Assembly: GCA_958435885.1 (NCBI GenBank)
Contig: CAUBHZ010000073.1
Span: forward strand, 1 to 7,682
Reading direction: 5' to 3'
From: an uncultured Intestinimonas sp.
GTDB lineage: Bacteria; Bacillota_A; Clostridia; Oscillospirales; Oscillospiraceae
Length of the DNA stretch: 7,682 bases
In this document: positions 1-6,596 of the stretch, piece after piece
Layout of the letters: the number at the start of each line of letters is the position of its first letter
Position numbering within the stretch: position 1 is the first letter of the stretch
Notes under the pieces: model-generated
Seen by the model: the letters and a program-made list of their open reading frames with translations, nothing else
Database searches by the model: none
Told to the model about the DNA's origin: nothing
Made by a program: the position numbers and the translations under genes

Positions 1-213
1 CGAGCGGGTTGAGTGGTCCCAAATAGGAATCCGGCGGCCCGTCTTTACGCCCCCGCCCAGCACCAGCACCGTCCACAGGAGACTCCGCCGGTGGAACAGG
101 GACAAGTTGTGGTTCTATCCCCACTTTTTTCGCCGCCTGCGCCGGTGGGTGTCGGGACGTGGTGGCGCTGACTGGTATTACCTCTACTGCAACGCTGGAG
201 ACTCCATCTCTAA
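1..213. other. Window edge downstream of sigF, no confident gene
   Basis: This stretch follows the sigF stop codon and runs to the window edge. I see no recognisable protein, no RNA gene, and no GC-rich hairpin followed by a T-run on the minus strand, so a sigF terminator is not visible. Several frames are open but none is convincing. One minus-strand frame is open from inside sigF to position 1 and reads as a proline/alanine-rich peptide (for example PPAQAAKKVGIEPQLVPVPP), with no good start codon or ribosome binding site. One plus-strand frame is open from the left edge to 325 and is rich in Arg and Trp, but its last 110 bases are antisense to sigF. Some sporulators carry spoVA genes after sigF; nothing resembling them is present here. 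Confidence 0.5.
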
Positions 214-924
214 CTACTCCAGCTCCTTGCGCAGGTGCTCCATAGCTTTGCGCTCGATGCGGGAGATCTGCACCTGGCTCACCCCCAGGACCTTGGCGGT
301 CTTGTCCTGGGTCAGATTTTTGTAATACCGCAGGAAAATCACCTGCCGCTCCCGCTCCGGCAGGGCGTCGATGGCCCCACGGAGGGCCAGCCGCTCCACC
401 ACCCCCTCCTCCATGCCGTCGGTGCCCAGCATGCTCTCCAGGGTGAAGCCGTCCTCCCCCGCCTCCATCTGCAAGGAGGCCACCGGCAGGTTGGCCTCCT
501 CGGCGGCGGCGATGTCCTCCGGCTCCAGCCCCGTCTCCGCCGACAACTCCGACAGGGTGGGCTCCCGGCCCAAAGTGTGGCTCAGCCGGTCCCGTGCCTG
601 ACGGATGGTCCCCGCCCGTTCCTTCACCCCCCGGCTCACCTTCACCGCCCCGTCGTCCCGGAGATACCGCCGGATCTCCCCGGCGATCTTGGGCACAGCG
701 TAGGTGGAAAACTGGCAACCGAAGGCGGGGTCGAACCCCCGCACCGCCTTCAGGAAACCCAGGCAGCCCAGCTGATAGAGGTCCTCCGGGTCGGTGCCCC
801 GGCCGTAGTACCGCCGGACCACGCTCCAGATGAGGCCGGCGTTCTCCTCCATCATCCGCTCACAGGCGTCGTTGTCGCCCCCCCGGGCGGCCTCCAGCAG
901 GGCGTCGGCCTCGGGCGCCTTCAT
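214..924 (-). CDS. sigF: RNA polymerase sigma factor SigF (forespore-specific)
   Basis: This is a sigma-70-family factor of the sporulation sigma-F/G group. It directs RNA polymerase to early forespore genes after asymmetric septation. The 236 residues are a normal length. Region 2 covers about residues 30-100 (GLIWSVVRRYYGRG, then EDLYQLGCLGFLKAVRGFD, then FSTYAVPKIAGEIRRYLRDD, the core-binding and -10 recognition helices). Region 3 covers about 103-180. Region 4 covers about 185-232, with the -35-binding helix-turn-helix in LTQDKTAKVLGVSQVQISRI. The ATG at 922-924 overlaps the spoIIAB stop in a 4-nt ATGA arrangement, which implies translational coupling and sets the start; GGGAG lies just upstream inside spoIIAB. 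As the third gene of spoIIA it is made together with its own inhibitor. Position after spoIIAB decides for SigF rather than SigG, which is similar in sequence. Confidence 0.97.
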   Translation of the reverse strand: MKAPEADALLEAARGGDNDACERMMEENAGLIWSVVRRYYGRGTDPEDLYQLGCLGFLKAVRGFDPAFGCQFSTYAVPKIAGEIRRYLRDDGAVKVSRGVKERAGTIRQARDRLSHTLGREPTLSELSAETGLEPEDIAAAEEANLPVASLQMEAGEDGFTLESMLGTDGMEEGVVERLALRGAIDALPERERQVIFLRYYKNLTQDKTAKVLGVSQVQISRIERKAMEHLRKELE

Positions 925-1361
925 CGGCTCCCGATACGCCGGGACAGACGGCGGCTCATGACCACGGTGGTCCCCTTCCCCGGCCTGGAGCGGACCTTCA
1001 GCGTGTCCATAAAGCTCTCCATGATGGTGAAGCCCATGCCGGAGCGCTCCTCATTCCCGGTGGTGAAGAGGGGCGTCCGGGCCTGCTCCACGTCGGCGAT
1101 GCCCACCCCCCAGTCCTGGACGGCGATCTCCAGCCGCCCGTCCTCAAAGAGCTTCAGCCGCATGCGCACCTTCCCCAGCTCCTCCGGATAGGCGTGGACG
1201 ATGGCGTTGGTCACCGCCTCGCTGACAGCGGTCTTGATGTCGTTGATCTCGTCCAGGGTGGGGTCCAGCTGGGCAGCAAAGCAGGCCGCCGCCGTCCGGG
1301 CAAAACCCTCGTTGGACGACCGGCTCAGAAACTCGATGGTCGCAGTATTGACAGGTCTCAT
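921..1361 (-). CDS. spoIIAB: Anti-sigma F factor / serine kinase SpoIIAB
   Basis: SpoIIAB is a GHKL-fold ATPase with two jobs: it binds and inhibits SigF, and it phosphorylates SpoIIAA on serine. The 146 residues match the family length. The ATP site is clear: the N-box lies in DIKTAVSEAVTNAIVHAY (about residues 41-58, E48 and N52), the G1 box in VQDWGVGI (81-88), and the G2 box and lid in RSGMGFTIM (107-114). An N-terminal NEGFAR segment (17-22) corresponds to the family region that contacts its partners. The gene sits between spoIIAA and sigF, and its stop overlaps the sigF start. Its ribosome binding site is a GGAGG about 11 nt from the ATG, slightly distant, and it lies directly after a strong GC hairpin (1379-1404). 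The RsbW stress kinase is related, but the sigF context fixes the identity. Confidence 0.97.
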   Translation of the reverse strand: MRPVNTATIEFLSRSSNEGFARTAAACFAAQLDPTLDEINDIKTAVSEAVTNAIVHAYPEELGKVRMRLKLFEDGRLEIAVQDWGVGIADVEQARTPLFTTGNEERSGMGFTIMESFMDTLKVRSRPGKGTTVVMSRRLSRRIGSR

Positions 1362-1378
1362 CCTATGTATCCCTCCCC

Positions 1379-1404
1379 GGCCGGGCGGCGAATGCCGCCC
1401 GGCC
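1379..1404 (-). promoter_or_regulatory. GC-rich hairpin between spoIIAA and spoIIAB
   Basis: A perfect inverted repeat occupies the 48-nt spoIIAA-spoIIAB gap. It has 11-bp arms (on the plus strand GGCCGGGCGGC and GCCGCCCGGCC) and a 4-nt loop. In the spoIIA mRNA it would form immediately before the purine-rich ribosome binding site of spoIIAB. No U-run follows on the minus strand, so it is not an intrinsic terminator in the direction of the operon. It could pause polymerase, protect mRNA ends after processing, or tune spoIIAB translation. The structure is seen directly; its role is inference. Confidence 0.6.
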
Positions 1405-1409
1405 TTCCT

Positions 1410-1715
1410 TTATTCAAAACGCAGGAGCCGTTCCAGGCCGGCGGCCCGCAGCACCTTGCCCGCCTGCTCGGGCACGTTCCGCACCGCCACCGTGCCCCCC
1501 AGCTCCGCCGTCCGCTTGTAGGCCCGCAGGAGCACCGCGATGCCCGAGCTGTCCATGAAGGTCACGCCCCCCAGGTCCAGCACCAGACGCCTGGGCAGGC
1601 GGGTCCCCACCTCCCGGTCGATGCCCTCCATCAGCCCCCGGGCACGGTGGTGGTCCACCTCCCCCGCCAGGGAAATGCACAGCTCCCGGTCCTCCCCCGT
1701 GCAGCTCAGTTCCAC
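1410..1715 (-). CDS. spoIIAA: Anti-sigma F factor antagonist SpoIIAA (STAS domain)
   Basis: SpoIIAA is the anti-anti-sigma factor of the SigF switch. In its unphosphorylated form it displaces SigF from SpoIIAB; SpoIIAB inactivates it by phosphorylation and the SpoIIE phosphatase restores it. The 101-residue protein is one STAS domain. The conserved GEVDHH is at about residues 18-23 and the phospho-acceptor loop FMDSSG at 53-58. By alignment from memory with Bacillus subtilis SpoIIAA (Ser58), the modified residue should be Ser56. It lacks about 15 C-terminal residues found in the B. subtilis protein, a region outside the core fold. The start is GTG (1713-1715), chosen because AGGGGGG (1723-1729) lies 7 nt upstream and the STAS domain begins at once. 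It is the first gene of spoIIA. No clear sigma-H or sigma-A promoter is visible in the 129 nt upstream. Confidence 0.95.
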   Translation of the reverse strand: MELSCTGEDRELCISLAGEVDHHRARGLMEGIDREVGTRLPRRLVLDLGGVTFMDSSGIAVLLRAYKRTAELGGTVAVRNVPEQAGKVLRAAGLERLLRFE

Positions 1716-1737
1716 AGCTTGTCCCCCCTCTCGGCGT

Positions 1738-1777
1738 AAAAAAATCGCAGTATACCAAAATTTGGTATACTGCGATT
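1738..1777 (-). terminator. Perfect 35-nt palindrome with T-run, probable intrinsic terminator
   Basis: Positions 1743-1777 form a perfect inverted repeat: 17-nt arms (plus-strand AATCGCAGTATACCAAA and its exact complement) around a single central base. Read on the minus strand it is followed by seven consecutive Ts (1744-1738), including the last bases of the arm. That is the pattern of a Rho-independent terminator for transcripts leaving the diguanylate cyclase gene, which stops at 1845. The stem is AT-rich for this genome. It lies only 23 nt before the spoIIAA start codon, so it must also affect, or overlap, the start of the spoIIA transcript. A dyad operator bound by a regulator is the alternative reading. 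Confidence 0.7.
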
Positions 1778-1844
1778 ATAACCCTGATTCCGCGATGAAC
1801 CCGTCGAAAGTCAGGGGCTGGGACAAAGATCCCGTTTTTTTCGG

Positions 1845-2801
1845 TCAATCCACCCGTTCGATGGAATAGCCGTTCTTGCTGTCCCGCTTCACCCGGTAAA
1901 GGGCGTTGTCGGCACGGTGGAAGGCGTCCCGCAGGTCCCCGGAACCCCGGACCGGGGCGATGCCGATGGACAGGCCCGGCCAGTCGGGGTACCGGGCCTC
2001 CTCCTCGGCCAGCATGGACAGAATCCGGCGGGCCACAGCGGCGATCTCCCGCTCTCCCCTGGGGCCTGAGCACAGGATGGCGAACTCATCGCCGCCCACA
2101 CGTCCCACCAGATCCTGACCCCGGACGCTGGAGCGCAGCACCGCAGCCACCCGTCTGAGTACCTCGTCTCCCGCCAGGTGGCCGTGGCTGTCGTTTACCT
2201 GCTTGAAGTCGTCCAGGTCCAGCACGAAGCACCAGAAATCCCCGCCCTGCGCCACGTAGTGCTCCCCCTCTTCGAAGAAGGTGCGGTGGTTGAGCAGGCC
2301 GGTGAGGGAATCCAGCCGGGCCAGACGGCGCATATGCTCCGCCAGATCCTGGGCCTCCCGGACCTGCTTGGTGAGGGTCTTGGGGTAGTACTCCCCGTCC
2401 TGCTGTTCCAGGTCGGGCATGGACTGGTGGAGGTGTACCACCCGCCAGTCCTCCCCGAACCGCTGATAGAGTACGCTGAACCGGGTGTCCATATCGGTGG
2501 CGATCTCGTCGCTCTGGATCACCTTCAGGTGCAGACTGCCGTACACCAGGCAGGTCTCGGAGCCCAGCTCCCGCTGGGCGTACCACTCGTCCACGATCTC
2601 CAGGCGGACCGTTTTCCGCTCGGCGATCTCCTTCCCCAGGGCCTCAATGAGCTGCTGCAGGGTGGTATAGTACTCATGGCGGCCGGTGCCGATCACCACA
2701 CAGTCCGGGACGATCCAATCCAGTACCTGGGACAGGGCCTCCGGCTCTTCCGCCATCAGATAGGCCCGCCAAAGCTGCTGCGTGCGTTTGCGTAGGTCCA
2801 T
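1845..2801 (-). CDS. Diguanylate cyclase: NTF2/SnoaL-like domain plus GGDEF
   Basis: The 318-residue protein is predicted to make cyclic di-GMP from two GTP. The C-terminal GGDEF domain (about 160-315) has DSLTGLLNHR (164-173), the metal/substrate segment DLDDFKQVND (195-204), an intact catalytic GGDEF (236-240) and a canonical inhibitory I-site, RGQD at 227-230, five residues before the GG. It should therefore be active and product-inhibited. Residues 1-130 resemble an NTF2/SnoaL-like alpha+beta domain (IVPDCVVIGTG early, then RFSVLYQRFGEDWRVVHLHQS), a probable ligand-sensing module that replaces the usual PAS or GAF domain. No signal peptide or membrane segment is seen, so it is cytosolic. 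The ATG is fixed by a strong AGGAGG (2810-2815) 8 nt upstream. It begins 36 nt after the valS stop with no terminator between, so it probably shares the T-box transcript. The N-terminal assignment is less sure than the GGDEF call. Confidence 0.92.
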   Translation of the reverse strand: MDLRKRTQQLWRAYLMAEEPEALSQVLDWIVPDCVVIGTGRHEYYTTLQQLIEALGKEIAERKTVRLEIVDEWYAQRELGSETCLVYGSLHLKVIQSDEIATDMDTRFSVLYQRFGEDWRVVHLHQSMPDLEQQDGEYYPKTLTKQVREAQDLAEHMRRLARLDSLTGLLNHRTFFEEGEHYVAQGGDFWCFVLDLDDFKQVNDSHGHLAGDEVLRRVAAVLRSSVRGQDLVGRVGGDEFAILCSGPRGEREIAAVARRILSMLAEEEARYPDWPGLSIGIAPVRGSGDLRDAFHRADNALYRVKRDSKNGYSIERVD

Positions 2802-2837
2802 CGCGTATTCCTCCTGCGTGAAAGGGCCTGACAGAAA

Positions 2838-5486
2838 TCACATACCGGCCAGCTGCTCCTCCAGCTTGGCGATAACGGCGGCCAGCTTCTCCGCCCGCTC
2901 CCGCTCGGCCGCCACCACATTGGCGGGCGCCTTGTTCACGAAGCCGGGATTGTTCAGCTTGGTGTTGAGCTTGTCCAGCTCGGCCTTGTCCTTACCCAGC
3001 TGCTTCTCCAGCCGGGCCTTCTCCTTCTCCATGTCCACCAGCTCGGCCATGGGCATGGAGATGCGGGCGGCGTGGGTGATGACGGTGACCATACCCTTGG
3101 CGTTCTCCTCGCCGTCGGTACCCGCGCCGGACATGCCGGTGACGGTGACGTCGCTGGCATAGGCCAGACGCTTGAGGAAGGGGATGCCCGCCTCAAAGAT
3201 CTCCTGCTCCAGCGTAGCCACGGTGAGGTGGGCCTTCTTGCTGGGGGGCACGTTCATCTCGGAGCGGCGGGTGCGCACGGCGCCGATGGCGTCCATGATG
3301 AGCTCCATGGCCTTCTCCTCCTGGGGGAAGTCCAGCTCCACGTGGTGCTCCGGCCACTTCTGGAGCATGAGGAAGTCGCCCTCATGGGGCAGGGCCTGCC
3401 AGATCTCCTCGGTGAGGAAGGGCATGAAGGGATGGAGCAGCTTCAGAATGTCGGTGAGCACATAGCAGAGCACCTTCTGGGCGTTCTCCTTGGCCTGCTG
3501 GTCCTCGCCCTGGAGGCGGGACTTGGTGAGCTCGATATACCAGTCGCAGTAGTCGTCCCAGATGAAGTCGTACACCTTCTGGGCGGCCACACCCAGCTCG
3601 TATTTGTCCATGTTCTCGGTGATCTCGGGGATGACGGCGTTGAGCTTGGAGAGAATCCACTTGTCCTCCAGCTCCAGCCGCTCGGGCAGCTCGCACGTGT
3701 CGATGGTCAGGTTCATCATCAGGAAGCGGCTGGCGTTCCAGATCTTGTTGGCAAAGTTGCGCATGGCCTCGCACCGCTCGGTGTAGAAGCGCATGTCGTT
3801 TCCGGGGGAGTTGCCGGTGATCAGGTTGAAGCGCAGGGCGTCGGCGCCGTACTGGTCGGCCATCTCCAGGGGGTCGATGCCGTTGCCCAGGCTCTTGGAC
3901 ATCTTGCGGCCCTTGTCGTCCCGCACCAGGCCGTGGATAAACACGGTGTGGAAGGGGGGCTTTCCGGTGTGCTCGCAGGCGGAGAAGATCATCCGGGCCA
4001 CCCAGAAGAAGATGATGTCGTAGCCGGTGACCAGCACATCGGTGGGATAGAAGTACTTGAAGTCCTCGCTGCTCTCGTCGGGCCAGCCCAGGGTGGAGAA
4101 GGGCCACAGGGCGGAGGAGAACCAGGTGTCCAGCACGTCCTCCTCCTGGACGATGTGCTTGGAGTGGCAGTGCTCACACTCGGTGGGGTCGGTCTCGCTC
4201 ACGGTGATGTGGCCGCAGTCCTGGCAGGTCCAGGCGGGGATCTGGTGGCCCCACCACAGCTGACGAGAAATACACCAGTCGTGGACGTTCTCCATCCAGT
4301 TGGTGTAGGTCTTGGAGAAGCGGTCGGGGACGAACTTCACCTCGCCGTCGTTGACCACCCGCAGGGCCTCCTCGGCCAGAGGCGCCATCTTGACGAACCA
4401 CTGGGCGGAAATGAGGGGCTCCACGTCGTTGTGGCAGCGGTAGCAGGTGCCCACGTTGTGCTGGTGGGGCTCCACCTTCACCAGGTAGCCCTGCTCCTCC
4501 AGGTCGGCCACGATGGCCTTCCGGGCCTCGTAGCGGTCCATGCCGGAGTACTTGCCATAGCCCTCCACGATGCGGCCGTTGTCGTCCAGCACCCGGATGG
4601 TCTCCAGGTTGTGGCGCAGGCCCACCTCGAAGTCGTTGGGGTCGTGGGCGGGGGTCATCTTCACGCAGCCGGTTCCGAACTCCATGTCCACATAGTCGTC
4701 GGCCACGATGGGCATCTCACGGCCCACCAGGGGCAGGATGCACTTCTTGCCCACGATGTCCTTGTAACGATCATCATTGGGGTTGACGGCCACGCCGGTG
4801 TCGCCCAGCATGGTCTCGGGCCGGGTGGTGGCCACGATCACATAGCGGCCCTCCTCACCCTGGATGGGGTAGCGGATGTGCCAGAAGAAGCCGGGCTTGT
4901 CCTGGTACTCCACCTCGGCGTCGGAGAGGGCGGTGACGCAGTGGGGGCACCAGTTGATGATGCGGCTGCCCTTATAGATGAGCCCCTTCTTATAGAGGGA
5001 GACGAAGACATGGCGCACCGCTTTGGAGAGGCCCTCGTCCATGGTGAACCGGGACCGGTCCCAGTCGCAGGAGGCGCCCAGCTTCTTCTGCTGCTCCACG
5101 ATGCGGTTGCCGTACTTGTTCTTCCAGTCCCACACCCGCTCCAGGAACTTCTCCCGGCCCAGGTCGTAGCGGGTGAGGCCCTCGTTCTTCCGCAGCTCCT
5201 CCTCCACCTTGATCTGAGTGGCGATGCCGGCATGGTCGGTGCCGGGTACCCACAGGGCGGCGTAGCCCTCCATCCGCTTGAAGCGGATGAGGATGTCCTG
5301 GAGGGTGGAGTCCATGGCATGGCCCATGTGGAGCTGGCCCGTCACGTTCGGGGGCGGCATGACGATGGTGAAAGGCTTCTTGTCCGGGTCCCGGTGGCCG
5401 GCGAAGCAGCCGTTCTTCTCCCACATCTCGTAGATGCGGCCCTCCACCTCCTGGGGCTCATAGACCTTTGGCAATTCCTTGTTCAT
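2838..5486 (-). CDS. valS: Valyl-tRNA synthetase (ValRS)
   Basis: ValRS charges tRNA-Val with valine and edits mis-activated threonine. At 882 residues it is a standard bacterial length. Class I signatures are intact: [12 protein letters not shown] with HMGH at 53-56, and KMSKS at 528-532. The CP1 editing domain follows the first half of the Rossmann fold, with [17 protein letters not shown] and an AHDPNDFE segment (H281-D285). Two CxxC pairs (C421/C424 and C437/C440) suggest a zinc knuckle. [15 protein letters not shown] lies between the knuckle and KMSKS, the anticodon-binding helical domain follows, and the last 65 or so residues form the Glu/Lys-rich coiled-coil arm typical of ValRS. The ATG start gives the expected [12 protein letters not shown]-terminus; the only Shine-Dalgarno is AGGA about 12 nt upstream, which is weak. 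The gene lies 67 nt after the YcxB-like gene in the T-box transcript and should be induced when tRNA-Val is uncharged. Confidence 0.98.
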   Translation of the reverse strand: MNKELPKVYEPQEVEGRIYEMWEKNGCFAGHRDPDKKPFTIVMPPPNVTGQLHMGHAMDSTLQDILIRFKRMEGYAALWVPGTDHAGIATQIKVEEELRKNEGLTRYDLGREKFLERVWDWKNKYGNRIVEQQKKLGASCDWDRSRFTMDEGLSKAVRHVFVSLYKKGLIYKGSRIINWCPHCVTALSDAEVEYQDKPGFFWHIRYPIQGEEGRYVIVATTRPETMLGDTGVAVNPNDDRYKDIVGKKCILPLVGREMPIVADDYVDMEFGTGCVKMTPAHDPNDFEVGLRHNLETIRVLDDNGRIVEGYGKYSGMDRYEARKAIVADLEEQGYLVKVEPHQHNVGTCYRCHNDVEPLISAQWFVKMAPLAEEALRVVNDGEVKFVPDRFSKTYTNWMENVHDWCISRQLWWGHQIPAWTCQDCGHITVSETDPTECEHCHSKHIVQEEDVLDTWFSSALWPFSTLGWPDESSEDFKYFYPTDVLVTGYDIIFFWVARMIFSACEHTGKPPFHTVFIHGLVRDDKGRKMSKSLGNGIDPLEMADQYGADALRFNLITGNSPGNDMRFYTERCEAMRNFANKIWNASRFLMMNLTIDTCELPERLELEDKWILSKLNAVIPEITENMDKYELGVAAQKVYDFIWDDYCDWYIELTKSRLQGEDQQAKENAQKVLCYVLTDILKLLHPFMPFLTEEIWQALPHEGDFLMLQKWPEHHVELDFPQEEKAMELIMDAIGAVRTRRSEMNVPPSKKAHLTVATLEQEIFEAGIPFLKRLAYASDVTVTGMSGAGTDGEENAKGMVTVITHAARISMPMAELVDMEKEKARLEKQLGKDKAELDKLNTKLNNPGFVNKAPANVVAAERERAEKLAAVIAKLEEQLAGM

Positions 5487-5553
5487 TGGTGTTTCACATC
5501 CTATATTTTTATATTCTTGATTTCCATTCAGTACCGGAGCGGCGCACGCGGTA

Positions 5554-6162
5554 TCACCGGAGCAGTGCCTGGAATTTTTCGCTCTCCAGCGCGTAGCGCA
5601 CGGCCTTCCGGCCGCACCGCTCCTCCAGAAAGGCCGTCAGCTCCTCCGGCGTTCCGCCGGTCACCCCGGTCAGGGGGAAGCAGATGCTGGCGGCCTTGTC
5701 ACAGGCGGCCAGCAGATAGGACTCGGAGCGGAAGAGACCTCCCACCTGATCGTAAGAAAAGAGGTGCCGCTCCTCCACATCCTGGCCGGGCAGGGTGCTC
5801 CCCGGCGCCCGGAGGATACAGCCCTCCTCGTCGAAGGACACCACCAGCTCCTTGGCTGCCTCCTCCGGCGGAAGGATGTGGCTTCTGGCCTTTTTGATAT
5901 AGCTTCGGGTATCCCGCCCCTGCACCTTGCTCACGGCCCGCCAGATCAGCAGCGCCGCCGCAAAGAGGAAGAAGATCCGGGGACCCCAGCTCCCCTGCTG
6001 AGTCACCGCCAGCACCAGAGCCGCCGCGGCCACCACAAATTCCACCAGCACCACAGCCCGGAAGCTGCCGCCGGCCATCTCCCGGGCCCGCCGGAACAGG
6101 ATATACTGCTCGGTACATGCGTTGAAGGTCTCGCCTGTCATCTTGACTTCAAATCGGGCCAT
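5554..6162 (-). CDS. Two-TM membrane protein with YcxB-like C-terminal domain
   Basis: This 202-residue protein has no known reaction. The first 35 residues are soluble and polar. Two hydrophobic helices follow at about 36-54 ([18 protein letters not shown]) and 61-78 ([19 protein letters not shown]). The C-terminal part (about 105-185) looks like a YcxB-like domain: [11 protein letters not shown], then [21 protein letters not shown], then [23 protein letters not shown]. The family is widespread in Firmicutes and its function is not established. The gene is the first behind the valine T-box terminator: its ATG is 32 nt after the terminator T-run and 67 nt before valS, so the riboswitch must control it. 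Its ribosome binding site is poor, with AGAGG only 2 nt and AAAGG about 13 nt from the ATG. YcxB-like is a judgement from pattern, not from a profile search. Confidence 0.8.
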   Translation of the reverse strand: MARFEVKMTGETFNACTEQYILFRRAREMAGGSFRAVVLVEFVVAAAALVLAVTQQGSWGPRIFFLFAAALLIWRAVSKVQGRDTRSYIKKARSHILPPEEAAKELVVSFDEEGCILRAPGSTLPGQDVEERHLFSYDQVGGLFRSESYLLAACDKAASICFPLTGVTGGTPEELTAFLEERCGRKAVRYALESEKFQALLR

Positions 6163-6194
6163 CGCCTCTCTACCGCCTTTCTGTCCCAGAAACG

Positions 6195-6227
6195 AAAAAC
6201 GCCCTGAAGCCGTTGGGCTTCAGGGCG
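6195..6227 (-). terminator. T-box regulated intrinsic terminator
   Basis: A perfect 12-bp stem (CGCCCTGAAGCC and GGCTTCAGGGCG on the minus strand) with the 4-nt loop CAAC is followed by five Ts. The 5' arm contains CCTGAA, which also forms the 3' arm of the antiterminator, so formation of one structure blocks the other. It is the off state of the valine T-box. Confidence 0.95.
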
Positions 6228-6497
6228 GATCGCTCCGCGGTACCACCTGAATTCGGGCGCCTGGGCGTCCGCACTTCTTTCATCCGTAACGTGGACACAC
6301 GCCGCGGCTTATTGAGACGCCTGAGCGCCCGTTGGGCCGCAGAGCTCCGGGACCACCTTCCGCCCGCTCCGGAGAGCCTTACACCGACCGGCTCCTCTCT
6401 GCATCCTGGAGGCAGAGCGTACTCTTTCCCATCCTCGCCTTTTTCTGAGACCACGGCCGCCCCGGCCGGGACCGGCCCGGCGCAGCCTTGTTCAGTA
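6195..6497 (-). promoter_or_regulatory. T-box riboswitch leader, tRNA-Val responsive
   Basis: The leader runs from about the predicted transcription start to the terminator. In order on the minus strand: the AGTA of the specifier loop (6423-6420) preceded by GGGAAAG, the AGAGAG motif (6400-6395), a CGGTGTAAG distal-loop segment, and GGAAGGTGGTCCCGGAGC, where GTG (6356-6354) and GTC (6353-6351) are both valine codons at the specifier position. The antiterminator (6251-6219) consists of TTCAGG paired with CCTGAA and GCGGA paired with TCCGC, with the 7-nt bulge TGGTACC (6245-6239). Its UGGU matches the ACCA end of tRNA-Val (discriminator A). It overlaps the terminator at 6227-6195, so the two folds exclude each other. 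Uncharged tRNA-Val should cause readthrough into the YcxB-like gene and valS. Confidence 0.95.
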
Positions 6498-6503
6498 GAA
6501 AAT

Positions 6504-6532
6504 ATTATAGGCAGACGGAGATAAAAAGTCAA
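6504..6532 (-). promoter_or_regulatory. Sigma-A-type promoter of the T-box operon
   Basis: On the minus strand the -35 element TTGACT (6532-6527) is separated by exactly 17 nt from a perfect -10 element TATAAT (6509-6504). This places the transcription start near 6497, just before the T-box leader. One mismatch in the -35 and none in the -10 predict a strong housekeeping promoter, with control left to the riboswitch. Confidence 0.9.
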
Positions 6533-6596
6533 GTCATCGCAGTAAAAAGGCGGAATTTTCTCCCTTTCCCGCAGGCAAATCCGGCCCCCCTGATCG

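Noticed and set aside
105..130. A plus-strand hairpin with six Ts (GTGG ... CCAC then TTTTTT) as a terminator.
   Set aside because: The stem has only four base pairs and a large loop, and no plus-strand gene is established upstream of it.
235..1191. A 318-codon plus-strand open frame across sigF and spoIIAB.
   Set aside because: It is antisense to two certain genes and has no recognisable motifs; the same codon-bias effect explains it.
1783..1803. A possible sigma-H promoter for spoIIA around GCGGAATCA.
   Set aside because: A GAAT is present, but no AGGA-type -35 lies at the right distance, and using the same GGAAT as a -35 leaves no GAAT downstream.
2178..2795. A 205-codon plus-strand open frame opposite the GGDEF gene.
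   Set aside because: It mirrors the GGDEF/NTF2 coding strand, and its hydrophobic repeats are the complement of real codons.
3072..5897. A very long open frame (941 codons) on the plus strand opposite valS.
   Set aside because: It is antisense to an unambiguous valS, its translation is Val/Gly/His/Leu-rich low-complexity with no domain, and such frames arise from strong G/C bias at codon third positions.
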